Shown here one piece after another: positions 8,778-16,222 of a stretch of DNA of 64,000 bases. Location of the stretch: the NCBI RefSeq assembly GCF_013201545.1, contig NZ_CP053746.1, positions 496,001-560,000 on the forward strand. Reading direction: 5' to 3'. How positions within the stretch are numbered: position 1 is the stretch's first letter; every line of letters begins with the position of its first letter. Origin of the DNA: Pseudomonas graminis (GTDB lineage: Bacteria; Pseudomonadota; Gammaproteobacteria; Pseudomonadales; Pseudomonadaceae). The notes under the pieces were generated by a model. That model did not search any database. It was not told the origin of the DNA and saw nothing but the letters and a program-made list of their open reading frames with translations. The translations under genes and the position numbers were made by a program.

Positions 8778-10100
8778 ATGGCCATCCCCAATTCTGCCTC
8801 CCACGGAACGGCTGCCACGCTAGCCGCCGAGAAAACCACCGGAAGCCGCCTGAAATCCATTTTCAGCGGTTCGGTCGGCAACATGGTTGAGTGGTACGAC
8901 TGGTACGTCTACGCCGCCTTCTCCCTCTACTTCGCCAAAGTCTTCTTTCCCAAGGGCGACACCACCGCCCAGCTCCTCAACACCGCCGCGATCTTCGCCG
9001 TGGGCTTCTTGATGCGCCCTATCGGCGGCTGGCTGATGGGCCTTTATGCAGATCGCAAAGGCCGCAAGGCCGCGCTGATGGCGTCGGTGCTGCTGATGTG
9101 TTTCGGTTCGCTGATCATCGCCCTCACCCCCGGTTACGAAACCATCGGCGTCGGCGCCCCAATCATGCTGGTGTTCGCCCGCCTTTTGCAGGGCCTGTCG
9201 GTCGGTGGCGAATACGGCACCTCGGCGACCTATCTCAGCGAGATGGCGACCAAAGAGCGCCGGGGCTTCTTCTCAAGCTTTCAGTACGTGACGCTGATCT
9301 CCGGCCAGCTCATCGCGCTGGCGGTGCTGATCGTGCTGCAACAAACGCTGACCACTGAACAGCTGCACGCGTGGGGCTGGCGCATCCCGTTTGCCATCGG
9401 CGCATTGTGCGCAGTGGTGGCGCTGTTCCTGCGTCGCGGCATGGAAGAGACCGAGTCGTTCAACCGCAAGAAGGACAAACCCAAAGAAAGCCTCATGCGT
9501 ACACTGATGCGCCATCCGAAAGAGCTGATGACCGTGGTCGGCCTGACCATGGGTGGCACGCTGGCCTTCTATACCTACACGACCTACATGCAGAAGTATC
9601 TGGTGAACACGGTGGGCATGAGCATCACCGATTCGACGACGATTTCTGCCGCCACGCTTTTCCTGTTCATGCTGTTGCAACCGGTGATCGGCGCGCTGTC
9701 TGACAAGATTGGTCGCCGCCCGATCCTGATTGCCTTTGGCGTGCTGGGCACCTTGTGTACCGTGCCAATCCTCACCACCCTCCACACCATCCAAAGCTGG
9801 TGGGGTGCGTTCTTCCTGATCATGGCCGCGCTGATCATCGTCAGCGGGTACACCTCGATCAACGCCGTGGTGAAAGCCGAACTGTTCCCGACCGAGATCC
9901 GCGCCCTGGGCGTCGGCCTGCCGTACGCACTGACGGTGTCGATCTTCGGCGGTACGGCCGAGTACATCGCGCTGTGGTTCAAGAGCATCGGCATGGAAAC
10001 GGGTTACTACTGGTACGTCACCGCCTGCATCGCGGTGTCGCTGCTGGTGTATGTGTTCATGAAGGACACCCGCAAGCACTCACGGATCGAAACCGATTGA
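8778..10100 (+). CDS. MFS metabolite:H+ symporter, alpha-ketoglutarate permease type (KgtP/PcaT-like)
   Basis: 440 residues with twelve predicted membrane helices and the MHS family signatures. They include NMVEWYDWYVYAAFSLYF, RPIGGWLMGLYADRKGRKAA (loop 2-3 motif), [20 protein letters not shown] and DKIGRRPILIAFG. The ribosome site AGGAAA lies 8 bases before the ATG. The family imports alpha-ketoglutarate and related dicarboxylates with protons. Placement directly after a DctB/DctD-like system and a sigma-54 promoter suggests substrate-induced uptake under that system. A second MHS transporter lies at 27752-29041 in the pca operon. The exact substrate cannot be read from the sequence. Confidence 0.88.
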   Translation: MAIPNSASHGTAATLAAEKTTGSRLKSIFSGSVGNMVEWYDWYVYAAFSLYFAKVFFPKGDTTAQLLNTAAIFAVGFLMRPIGGWLMGLYADRKGRKAALMASVLLMCFGSLIIALTPGYETIGVGAPIMLVFARLLQGLSVGGEYGTSATYLSEMATKERRGFFSSFQYVTLISGQLIALAVLIVLQQTLTTEQLHAWGWRIPFAIGALCAVVALFLRRGMEETESFNRKKDKPKESLMRTLMRHPKELMTVVGLTMGGTLAFYTYTTYMQKYLVNTVGMSITDSTTISAATLFLFMLLQPVIGALSDKIGRRPILIAFGVLGTLCTVPILTTLHTIQSWWGAFFLIMAALIIVSGYTSINAVVKAELFPTEIRALGVGLPYALTVSIFGGTAEYIALWFKSIGMETGYYWYVTACIAVSLLVYVFMKDTRKHSRIETD

Positions 10101-10151
10101 TTTGACCCGGCTGCGAGCCGCTTCGACCAGCGCTTCAAGACAGAAAAACAA

Positions 10152-10181
10152 GGGCAGCTCACTCACGTGAGCTGCCCTTTT
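10152..10181 (+). terminator. Rho-independent terminator after the permease gene
   Basis: The perfect 11-base stem GGGCAGCTCAC / GTGAGCTGCCC with a 4-base loop is followed by TTTT. It lies 51 bases after the permease stop codon. Confidence 0.85.
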
Positions 10182-10228
10182 GCGCTTCTAGGCGCCGCTA
10201 AGTGCATGAATAACACTCGCTTTTGGCA

Positions 10229-10314
10229 GTATCAATTTCAGCGATGATCGCTACCAATGCGATTGACTTCTTAATAATTCTGAGGCGAGTAAAGTTCACT
10301 CCATACCGAGTTAC
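10229..10314 (+). promoter_or_regulatory. Conserved upstream block, copy 1 (repeat-protein gene)
   Basis: This block upstream of the 154-residue repeat protein aligns almost gap-free with 11097-11183 upstream of its paralogue. Shared words include AGCGATGRTCG, GCAATRGCG-like bases, ACTTC, CGNGTAAARTT and CTCCAT. In this copy AGCGATGATCGCT is a palindrome around TGA. TTGACT at 10263-10268 looks like a -35 box, but no -10 box sits at the usual spacing, so the sigma factor is unclear. Conservation between the copies while nearby spacer differs suggests shared control. Confidence 0.5.
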
Positions 10315-10346
10315 CCACTAATTAAATCGATCTGGAGCAACTAATC

Positions 10347-10811
10347 ATGAAAACTAACAAACTGATTTTCGGCCTCGCTTTCTCCATTCTTGCAAGCAGC
10401 GCCTTTGCACTTCCATCCGTTGATGCGCACCACGCTGTTAATGCTGCGGTTGTTGCAGAAAACGGCTCGTCCCACACTAACATCGGGCGCGTTGCTGCTG
10501 ACGGTTCGGACCACGTCGGTGCCAACCGCCTCGCTGCTGACGGTGCCGACCATGTAGGTGCAAACCGCCTCGCTGCTGACGGTGCCGACCATGTAGGTGC
10601 AAACCGTCTCGCTGCTGACGGTGCCGACCATGTAGGTGCCAACCGCCTCGCTGCTGACGGTGCCGACCATGTAGGCGCAAACCGCCTCGCTGCTGACGGT
10701 GCGGATCATGTAGGTGCCAACCGTCTGGCTGCTGACGGTGCCGACCACGTAGGTGCCAACCGCCTCGCAGCTGACGGCTCGGACCATGTTGGTGCAAATC
10801 GCCTGAGCTGA
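10347..10811 (+). CDS. Secreted 13-residue-repeat protein, long paralogue
   Basis: 154 residues; I do not recognise a named family. A clear Sec signal peptide (MKTNKLIFGLAFSILASSAFA) is followed by a linker of about 28 residues (HHAVNAAVVAENGSSHTNIG). Eight head-to-tail copies of AADG[AS]DHVGANRL fill residues 50-153, with a single Ser at the end. The mature protein has no cysteine and is rich in Asp, His, Gly, Ala and Asn. The ATG has GGAG 9 bases upstream. It is monocistronic, with its own terminator at 10831, and has a shorter paralogue at 11218. The conserved Asp-His pair once per turn would suit a repetitive solenoid or metal and surface binding; this is speculation. Expected location is the periplasm or outside the cell. 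Confidence 0.8.
   Translation: MKTNKLIFGLAFSILASSAFALPSVDAHHAVNAAVVAENGSSHTNIGRVAADGSDHVGANRLAADGADHVGANRLAADGADHVGANRLAADGADHVGANRLAADGADHVGANRLAADGADHVGANRLAADGADHVGANRLAADGSDHVGANRLS
10494..10805 (+). repeat. Eight tandem 39-bp coding repeats
   Basis: The region is exactly 8 x 39 bases, in frame, encoding AADG[AS]DHVGANRL. Copies differ mostly at third positions (GGTGCC/GGTGCG, GTAGGT/GTAGGC, AACCGC/AACCGT), so the DNA has begun to diverge while the protein is constant apart from Ala/Ser at one position. Ser variants occupy the first and last units. The copy number could change by slippage or recombination. Confidence 0.95.
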
Positions 10812-10830
10812 TCACCCCTGTCGTTCTCTC

Positions 10831-10857
10831 AGCCCGGCTTTATGCCGGGCTTAATTT
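10831..10857 (+). terminator. Terminator after the long repeat-protein gene
   Basis: Stem AGCCCGGC / GCCGGGCT with a TTTAT loop, followed by TAATTTT, 20 bases after the stop codon. Confidence 0.8.
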
Positions 10858-11096
10858 TGTCCACTACAAAACCTGAAACCCCTGGTGTGACTGGGCGCAT
10901 GCCGGAATCTTGCCAGCAACGAAGCAGGTTGCACTCGCCGCGATTCCATTCGATGTCATCCCTTGGCCCCTTCTAGCCGCTAACGCGCTAGCAATATTTA
11001 CCACTCTAGTCAACAGGCAAATTCGCCGCCGCTCGTGAAAATTGCCCCATCCCAGCGCAAATCTCCCGACAACGCTTTAAAACCGGGCATTCCAGC
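10858..11096. other. Gap between the two repeat-protein genes
   Basis: Together with the flanking terminator and regulatory block this makes a 406-base gap between the paralogues. I see no open frame with a ribosome site and no strong hairpin in it. Base composition becomes more AT-rich toward the second gene. Confidence 0.5.
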
Positions 11097-11183
11097 CAAC
11101 TATCATTTTTAGCGATGGTCGATAGCAATAGCGTTAACTTCAACTTAATCTGCACGCGCGTAAAATTGGCTCCATTCCCAAGT
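11097..11183 (+). promoter_or_regulatory. Conserved upstream block, copy 2 (repeat-protein gene)
   Basis: Counterpart of 10229-10314. It keeps AGCGATGGTCG, TAGCAATAGCGTTAACTTC and CGCGTAAAATTGGCTCCAT. The palindrome of copy 1 is imperfect here. The distance from the block to the ATG (about 35 bases) is similar in both genes, so both probably share the promoter type and regulator. Confidence 0.5.
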
Positions 11184-11217
11184 TGAAAAAATTATTGAAC
11201 TTACTGGAGCAACACTC

Positions 11218-11541
11218 ATGAAAACTTCAAATATTATCTTTGGTCTTAGTCTGTCAATTCTGGCATCGAGCGCATTTGCTCTGCCTGTGTCCGAACAGCA
11301 CTCTGCATTTAACGGCACTGTAGTAGCAGAAGGCGGTTCTTCTCATACAAACGCATCGCACACCGGTTCTTACCGTCAGGCCTCCGACGGTTCTGACCAT
11401 GTTGGCGCCAATCGTCTCGCCGCTCACGGCGCTGACCACGTGGGTGCCAATCGCCAGGCCGCAGATGGTGCTGATCACGTCGGCGCCAATCGTCTGGCCG
11501 CAGACGGCGCTGATCACGTCGGTGCCAACCGCGTCAGCTAA
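11218..11541 (+). CDS. Secreted 13-residue-repeat protein, short paralogue
   Basis: 107 residues. The signal peptide (MKTSNIIFGLSLSILASSAFA) and the linker (VVAEGGSSHTN) match the long paralogue, followed by an extra ASHTGSYRQ segment. Four repeats then fill residues 55-106: ASDGSDHVGANRL, AAHGADHVGANRQ, AADGADHVGANRL, AADGADHVGANRV, ending in Ser. The repeats vary more than in the neighbour, suggesting an older or less homogenised array. GGAG lies 9 bases before the ATG. It probably arose by tandem duplication of the whole transcription unit, since the upstream block is also shared. No function can be assigned. Confidence 0.8.
   Translation: MKTSNIIFGLSLSILASSAFALPVSEQHSAFNGTVVAEGGSSHTNASHTGSYRQASDGSDHVGANRLAAHGADHVGANRQAADGADHVGANRLAADGADHVGANRVS
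11380..11535 (+). repeat. Four tandem 39-bp coding repeats
   Basis: Exactly 4 x 39 bases, in frame, same period as the array at 10494-10805 but with more substitutions between units. Confidence 0.95.
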
Positions 11542-11609
11542 GTTGCCCGCATCACGTTGCCTGCTTCACGTCCAACCGCTTCATGTTCCACCTCCTGAAC
11601 TCCCTTTGT

Positions 11610-11636
11610 AGCCCGACGCGTGTCGGGCTTTTTTTT
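11610..11636 (+). terminator. Terminator after the short repeat-protein gene
   Basis: Stem AGCCCGAC / GTCGGGCT with GCGT loop, followed by an uninterrupted run of T. Confidence 0.88.
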
Positions 11637-11755
11637 GCCCGGGGTTTGGAGGCTGCTGGAATCCTTATTCAATGCCTTGCACTATGTCGGCCCGCACCCC
11701 GTGCACGCGCACACCGTGGCCGATACGCCGGCACAACACCATTCAGGAACACACC

Positions 11756-12379
11756 ATGTCAGACGATATACATTTCTACGAACCGTCCAAGGGTCACGGA
11801 CTGCCCCACGACCCGTTCAACGCCATCGTGGGCCCACGCCCGATAGGCTGGATCTCGTCCCAGGACGCAGAAGGCAAGCTGAACCTGGCGCCCTACAGTT
11901 TCTTCAACGCCTTCAACTATGTGCCGCCGATCATCGGGTTCTGCAGCATCGGCCGCAAAGACAGCCTGAACAATATCGAACAGACCGGCGAATTCGTCTG
12001 GAACCTTGCCACGCGCAGCCTGGCCGAGCAGATGAACATGAGTTGCGCGGCAGTGCCGGCGGATGTGAGCGAGTTCGAACTCGCGGGCCTGACGGCAGAA
12101 CCGTCGCGCATCGTTTCCGTCCCGAGGGTCAAAGAGACGCCGGTTTCGTTCGAATGCAAAGTGACGCAGATCATCCAGCTGCAACGCGCCGACAAGGAAG
12201 TCGTGCCGAGCTGGCTGATTCTGGGGGAAGTGGTGGCCGTGCACATTGCCAAGCGGCTGCTGAAGGAAGGTGTCTATGACACCGCAGCCGGCGAGCCCAT
12301 CCTGCGCGGCGGCGGCCCGGCCGACTATTTTCAGCTGAGCGCAGAGTCGCTGTTCAAGATGTACCGGCCGAAAGTCTGA
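11756..12379 (+). CDS. Flavin reductase-like FMN-binding split-barrel protein
   Basis: 207 residues from the ATG at 11756, preceded by AGGAA; the frame is open to 11672 but that part (Arg/Thr/Pro-rich) is not protein-like. The fold signature is visible in AIVGPRPIGWISSQDAEGKLNLAPYSFFNAF, then PIIGFCSI and NIEQTGEFVWNL, as in the flavin reductase-like domain family (DIM6/NTAB). Such proteins bind FMN and reduce flavins or act with monooxygenases. Here there is no obvious partner in an operon; the next genes are convergent. The substrate is unknown. Confidence 0.85.
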   Translation: MSDDIHFYEPSKGHGLPHDPFNAIVGPRPIGWISSQDAEGKLNLAPYSFFNAFNYVPPIIGFCSIGRKDSLNNIEQTGEFVWNLATRSLAEQMNMSCAAVPADVSEFELAGLTAEPSRIVSVPRVKETPVSFECKVTQIIQLQRADKEVVPSWLILGEVVAVHIAKRLLKEGVYDTAAGEPILRGGGPADYFQLSAESLFKMYRPKV

Positions 12380-12619
12380 TCAATCCCGGGCGAATACCAG
12401 TTCGCCCTCTTGCGTGACGTCGGCGAGCCGCTCCAGCTCTTTCACAGCGGCGTCGTCAGCGGCGAGCGCGGTAGGGAATTTCTGCTCGGCCAGCACGCGG
12501 TGAAAAGTCGGCGCGCCGCCCATGACCCTGGCCTTGACGGCAATGGCGGCGCTGTAGCCGTCGTCACCGGGAACGGCTGCAGAAACGGCTTCGTGATGCT
12601 GGAATTCTTTGCGTGCCAT
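12380..12619 (-). CDS. Small conserved-looking hypothetical protein (79 aa)
   Basis: 79 residues (MARKEFQHHEAVSAAVPGDD...). It is acidic at the C terminus, with no signal peptide, membrane segment or cysteine. AAGGC-type bases precede the ATG at 12619. The stop abuts that of the flavin-reductase gene, convergent and with no gap. The amino-acid composition is normal for a soluble protein, so I keep it as a gene, but I do not recognise a family. Confidence 0.55.
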   Translation of the reverse strand: MARKEFQHHEAVSAAVPGDDGYSAAIAVKARVMGGAPTFHRVLAEQKFPTALAADDAAVKELERLADVTQEGELVFARD

Positions 12620-12739
12620 GGTTCGACGCCTTGCCTTGAAAATGAGGCCGGGATTTTAAACGCAGGCGTTCTAACTCTCGAAAGGTTTTCTTTGCAGGCC
12701 CTTATAGGCTGAGCCAAGTGAGCACCAGCACTGAACCCA

Positions 12740-13093
12740 CTAGCCCGCCAGGCGAGCATCCACAGAGACATGAGCCATCTGTGCCTGAACCGTCGTCACG
12801 GTGGCAAACGTTTGAAAATCCAGGCTCGTCACCAGCATCTCGGTCAGCAGTTCGGAAAAAAGGTTGAGCTCGGGGGCGGCGAACCAGTCGTTCATCGCGG
12901 AGGGATCGGCCCAGGTGCCGGTGATGACCCATAGATCTTCGTCGGTCAGGGATTTCTGCAGCGCAAAGTGCAGGCAACCCGACGCCGCAGCGGACGGGCT
13001 GATCAGGCTGCTCAAGCGGGCGCCCAGTTGCGTACTGTGTCCGGGGCGGGCGCGGACGGAGACCCAATGGCTCACGACTGAAGTGTTTGGCAT
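12740..13093 (-). CDS. Putative ABM-family quinol monooxygenase (dimeric alpha-beta barrel)
   Basis: 117 residues with a good AAGGAG site before the ATG at 13093. The pattern VVSHWVSVRARPGHSTQLGARL, then GCLHFALQKSLTDEDLWVITGTWADPSAMNDWFAAPEL, is the antibiotic-biosynthesis monooxygenase (ABM/YgiN) fold. Each monomer is about 100 residues and acts as a dimer without cofactor. The substrate is usually a small aromatic or quinol and cannot be told here. It is divergent from the AraC regulator at 13463, which may control it. Confidence 0.75.
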   Translation of the reverse strand: MPNTSVVSHWVSVRARPGHSTQLGARLSSLISPSAAASGCLHFALQKSLTDEDLWVITGTWADPSAMNDWFAAPELNLFSELLTEMLVTSLDFQTFATVTTVQAQMAHVSVDARLAG

Positions 13094-13462
13094 GCTCGGC
13101 GCTCCTTCTTTTTTGCGTGCGTGTCTTTAGCAGACGAGCCGTGCTCCGGGACCGTTTATCCGGGAAGCAGGCTGCGGCTGAAAGTGAAGGTTAGGGGCGA
13201 AAGCACGCCCAACGGTAGCCGATTACTGCCACGTTATTGCCTGATTCTGCGCCGACAGCTTCACAGCAAGAGCCGACCTCGACGCTGCGCCTCGTGATTA
13301 CCATGGACTTTCGAGCAATGATCTCAAACGAACAGGGCCCATTCATGGCATCGCAACACCTCGGTAACAGAATCAGGCAAGCATCCGGCAGGATTCGCCT
13401 AACGCTTGCGCTTGCCCAAAAATAAGCTGTGCTGCATCAATGCCCTGTCAGAGGAATTCCCC
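13094..13462. other. Intergenic region between ABM gene and AraC gene
   Basis: A 369-base divergent spacer. I see no gene-like frame with a ribosome site except the AraC start region itself (AGAGGAATT before 13463). It must contain both promoters, but no promoter stands out clearly. Confidence 0.4.
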
Positions 13463-14416
13463 ATGTCGCTATCCGCTCTTGCGCCGTCCGCCCCGGATGC
13501 TCGACCTGTTGCCGAGCTGAGTGCGCAGATGACGCAGCAGCGCGCCGAGCTGGCAGAACTGATCCGCCGGCATGCCCCCGCCGATGGCAGTTTCCAGACG
13601 GTGATCAAGTCGCTGTTCATGGTTCGCCACGATAGGCCGTCGCAATCGGTGCCCGGCTTGGTACAACCGGCGCTGTGCATCATGGCTCAGGGCCGCAAGG
13701 ACGTGACGCTGGGCGGCGAGCTGTACACCTACGACCCGCTCAATTACCTGGTGCTGTCGGTGGCGTTGCCCATCAGCGGCAAGGTGATTTACGCGACGCC
13801 GGAAGAACCGCATCTGGCCCTGCGCCTGGAAATCGACCCGGTGGAAATCAACGCGCTGATCGCCGAGGCCGGACCGATGAGCGTGCCGACGCGTCACAGC
13901 GGGCGCGGCATGTACGTCGAGCGGATCGACTCACAGCTGCTCGACGCCGTCATCCGCCTGATCCGCCTGCTGGACACGCCGAAAGACATTCCCATGCTCG
14001 CACCGCTGATCAACCGGGAGATTCTTTACCGACTCCTGCGTGGGAGCGAAGGGCACCGGCTGTACGAAATCGCCATCTCCAACTGCCAGACCCATCGCGT
14101 CACCCAAGCGATCAAATGGCTCAACGACCATTTCCAGGAGCCGCTGCGGATTGAAGATCTGGCGAAGGAGGTGAACCTGAGCGTCTCGACGCTGCACCAC
14201 CGTTTCAAGTCCGTCACCGCCATGAGCCCGCTGCAATACCAGAAACAGCTGCGACTGCAGGAGGCCCGGCGATTGATGCTGGCGGACGGCCTGGAGGCGT
14301 CGGCCGCCGGTTACCGGGTCGGCTACGAAAGCGCTTCGCAGTTCAGCCGCGAGTACAGCCGCCTGTTCGGCGCGCCACCGTTGCGGGACCTGGCACGCCT
14401 GCGCAGCACGGTCTGA
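13463..14416 (+). CDS. AraC family transcriptional regulator with AraC_N domain
   Basis: 317 residues from the ATG at 13463, which has GAGGAA upstream; an ATG at 13406 in frame is less likely. The N-terminal AraC_N (cupin-like) domain shows QPALCIMAQGRKDVTLGG and YLVLSVALPISGKV. The C terminus has two helix-turn-helix motifs (ITQ-like region RVTQAIKWLNDHFQEPLRIEDLAKEVNLS and MSPLQYQKQLRLQEARRLML). Regulators of this subfamily often control neighbouring oxidoreductase genes. The divergent ABM gene is the natural candidate target. It converges on aruI with 27 bases between the stops. Confidence 0.9.
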   Translation: MSLSALAPSAPDARPVAELSAQMTQQRAELAELIRRHAPADGSFQTVIKSLFMVRHDRPSQSVPGLVQPALCIMAQGRKDVTLGGELYTYDPLNYLVLSVALPISGKVIYATPEEPHLALRLEIDPVEINALIAEAGPMSVPTRHSGRGMYVERIDSQLLDAVIRLIRLLDTPKDIPMLAPLINREILYRLLRGSEGHRLYEIAISNCQTHRVTQAIKWLNDHFQEPLRIEDLAKEVNLSVSTLHHRFKSVTAMSPLQYQKQLRLQEARRLMLADGLEASAAGYRVGYESASQFSREYSRLFGAPPLRDLARLRSTV

Positions 14417-14443
14417 AACACGCTGATCAGTTGATCTGAAACA

Positions 14444-16075
14444 TCAGCCGAGGCTGCTCATCCAGCGCTTTTGGTCGACCTCGATCAAGGTCGGGCCGTC
14501 ACGCTGGCCGGCTGAGTTCAAGGCCGCCGTCAGTTGCTCAACGCTGCCAACCGCTTCCGCGGCGCATCCCAGTGCCATGGCCACCCCGATGAAATCAGGC
14601 GTGTAGATGTCGACGCCGATGGGTTCAATGGCGCGGTTGACCATGTACTTTTTGATTTCTTCGTAGCCCTGGTTATTCCACAACAGCACGACGATGGGCG
14701 TCCGCGCCTCCACCGCACTCGCCAGTTCGGACAGGGTGAACTGCAGGCCGCCGTCGCCAATAAGACACACCACCGGGTTGGATGCACCCGCGTCTTGAAT
14801 GCCCAGCCATGCACCCACGGCGGCGGGCAAGGCGTAGCCAAGTGTTCCGTAACCGGTGGAGGAGTTGAACCAGCGGCGGGGCTTGTCGAGGTCGAGGGTC
14901 AAGTTGCCGGTGTAGACGGGCTGGGTAGAGTCGCCCACGATCACGGCCTCCGGCAGTGCTTCGAGCACCGTCCTCAGGAACAGGGTCTGCGCACGGGTGG
15001 CGTCGTCCCAGCCCGCCCCAAGACGCTTCCTCAGCGCAGCGACTCGCGCATGCCCCCAATCTCCGCTGCGTGGCGCCAGCACTTCGTTGGCCAACGCGTC
15101 CATCAAAGCCTCGGCAGCGTATTGAGCGTCGGACACCAGCCCGAGGGTCGGCGGGAAGTTGCGCACGGTCTGATCAGGGTCGATGTCGATGCGCAGCAAC
15201 GCGCCCGGTATCTTGAAGTGGCCCTGAAAGGTGATGTCGTAATCGGTCTCGGCCAGTTCAGTACCGATGGCCAGCACCACGTCGGCGTTTTCAATGACCT
15301 CGCGGGTGGCGTCGAGGGATTGCGTCGAGCCGATCAGAAGTGGGTGATCGCCCGGCAGCATGCCTTTGGCGTTAATGGTCAGCGCGACCGGCGCGTCCAG
15401 CCGTTCCGCCAGACGCGTCAGCGCCGGGGCGGCGTCAATGGCGCCGCCTCCGGCCAGAATCAACGGCCGTTGCGCCGTGGCCAACAAAGTCGCCATCTGC
15501 CGAATCGCTGCAGGCGCCGGCCCCGCGCGGGTCACCGATACGGATTGGCTATTCACCAGGGCGTCGGCATTTTCCACCAGCACGTCCAGCGGGATCTCGA
15601 TATGCACGGGGCGCGGCCGCGCCGCTTGAAACACCGCAAAGGCCCGGGCCAGCATTGACGGCAATTCAGCCGCTGACATCAGCGTGTGGGAGAACGCCGC
15701 GACGCCAGCGACCAGTGCGCTCTGGGACGGCAGCTCATGCAGCTTGCCGCGACCGCCGCCCAACTGGCTGCGCGACTGTACGCTGGAAATCACCAGCATC
15801 GGGATCGAGTCCCCATACGCCTGACCCATCGCCGTGGTGATGTTGGTCATGCCGGGCCCGGTGATGATGAAGCACACGCCGGGCTTGCCTCGCGTGCGCG
15901 CATAACCGTCTGCCATAAAGCCTGCACCCTGCTCATGACGCGGAGTGATGTGGGTTATCGACGAACCCGCCAGTCCCCGGTAAAGCTCGACCGTGTGCAC
16001 GCCCGGAATCCCGAACACTCGCTCGACCCCATAACCTTCCAGCAACCTGACCAGCACTTCCCCGCACGTCGCCAT
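14444..16075 (-). CDS. aruI: 2-ketoarginine decarboxylase (5-guanidino-2-oxopentanoate decarboxylase) AruI
   Basis: 543 residues from the ATG at 16075 (AGGGGC upstream). A thiamine-diphosphate enzyme: PRHEQGAGFMADGYAR carries the cofactor-activating Glu, LITGPGMTN-like ITGPGMTNITTAMGQA follows, and the diphosphate and Mg motif is GDGGLQFTLSELASAV...WNNQGY. The opening MATCGEVLVRLLEGYGVERV closely matches what I recall of P. aeruginosa AruI. AruI decarboxylates 2-ketoarginine in the arginine transaminase pathway. The usual partner, the arginine:pyruvate transaminase AruH, is not adjacent. A divergent LysR regulator starts 147 bases away. The alternative call would be a generic acetolactate-synthase-like protein. 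Confidence 0.85.
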   Translation of the reverse strand: MATCGEVLVRLLEGYGVERVFGIPGVHTVELYRGLAGSSITHITPRHEQGAGFMADGYARTRGKPGVCFIITGPGMTNITTAMGQAYGDSIPMLVISSVQSRSQLGGGRGKLHELPSQSALVAGVAAFSHTLMSAAELPSMLARAFAVFQAARPRPVHIEIPLDVLVENADALVNSQSVSVTRAGPAPAAIRQMATLLATAQRPLILAGGGAIDAAPALTRLAERLDAPVALTINAKGMLPGDHPLLIGSTQSLDATREVIENADVVLAIGTELAETDYDITFQGHFKIPGALLRIDIDPDQTVRNFPPTLGLVSDAQYAAEALMDALANEVLAPRSGDWGHARVAALRKRLGAGWDDATRAQTLFLRTVLEALPEAVIVGDSTQPVYTGNLTLDLDKPRRWFNSSTGYGTLGYALPAAVGAWLGIQDAGASNPVVCLIGDGGLQFTLSELASAVEARTPIVVLLWNNQGYEEIKKYMVNRAIEPIGVDIYTPDFIGVAMALGCAAEAVGSVEQLTAALNSAGQRDGPTLIEVDQKRWMSSLG

Positions 16076-16189
16076 GTATCTGCCCCTTGTTAAGTCTTGC
16101 CCGACGCTGCCCGCCCATTTGCCAGGATCAGCAGGCGACCATTGAAGCGGCGCGACCGTATCGACCACAACGCAAAAAATGTCATGCTT

Positions 16190-16212
16190 AGCCATGTCCT
16201 CAGATCATGGCT
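16190..16212. promoter_or_regulatory. Perfect inverted repeat in the aruI-lysR intergenic region
   Basis: AGCCATG (16190-16196) and CATGGCT (16206-16212) are separated by 9 bases, just upstream of the LysR start at 16223 and about 120 bases from the aruI start. The size and position suit an operator for the LysR regulator or an RNA hairpin near the start. No binding evidence exists. Confidence 0.4.
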
Positions 16213-16222
16213 CATCCTGCCG

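Noticed and set aside
10494..10805. Regular 39-base repeats as a CRISPR array
   Set aside because: Units are contiguous with no spacers, keep an open reading frame, and follow a signal peptide and a ribosome site.
11672..11755. Upstream extension of the flavin-reductase-like gene
   Set aside because: Arg/Thr/Pro-rich and lacks a ribosome site; the 11756 ATG has AGGAA.
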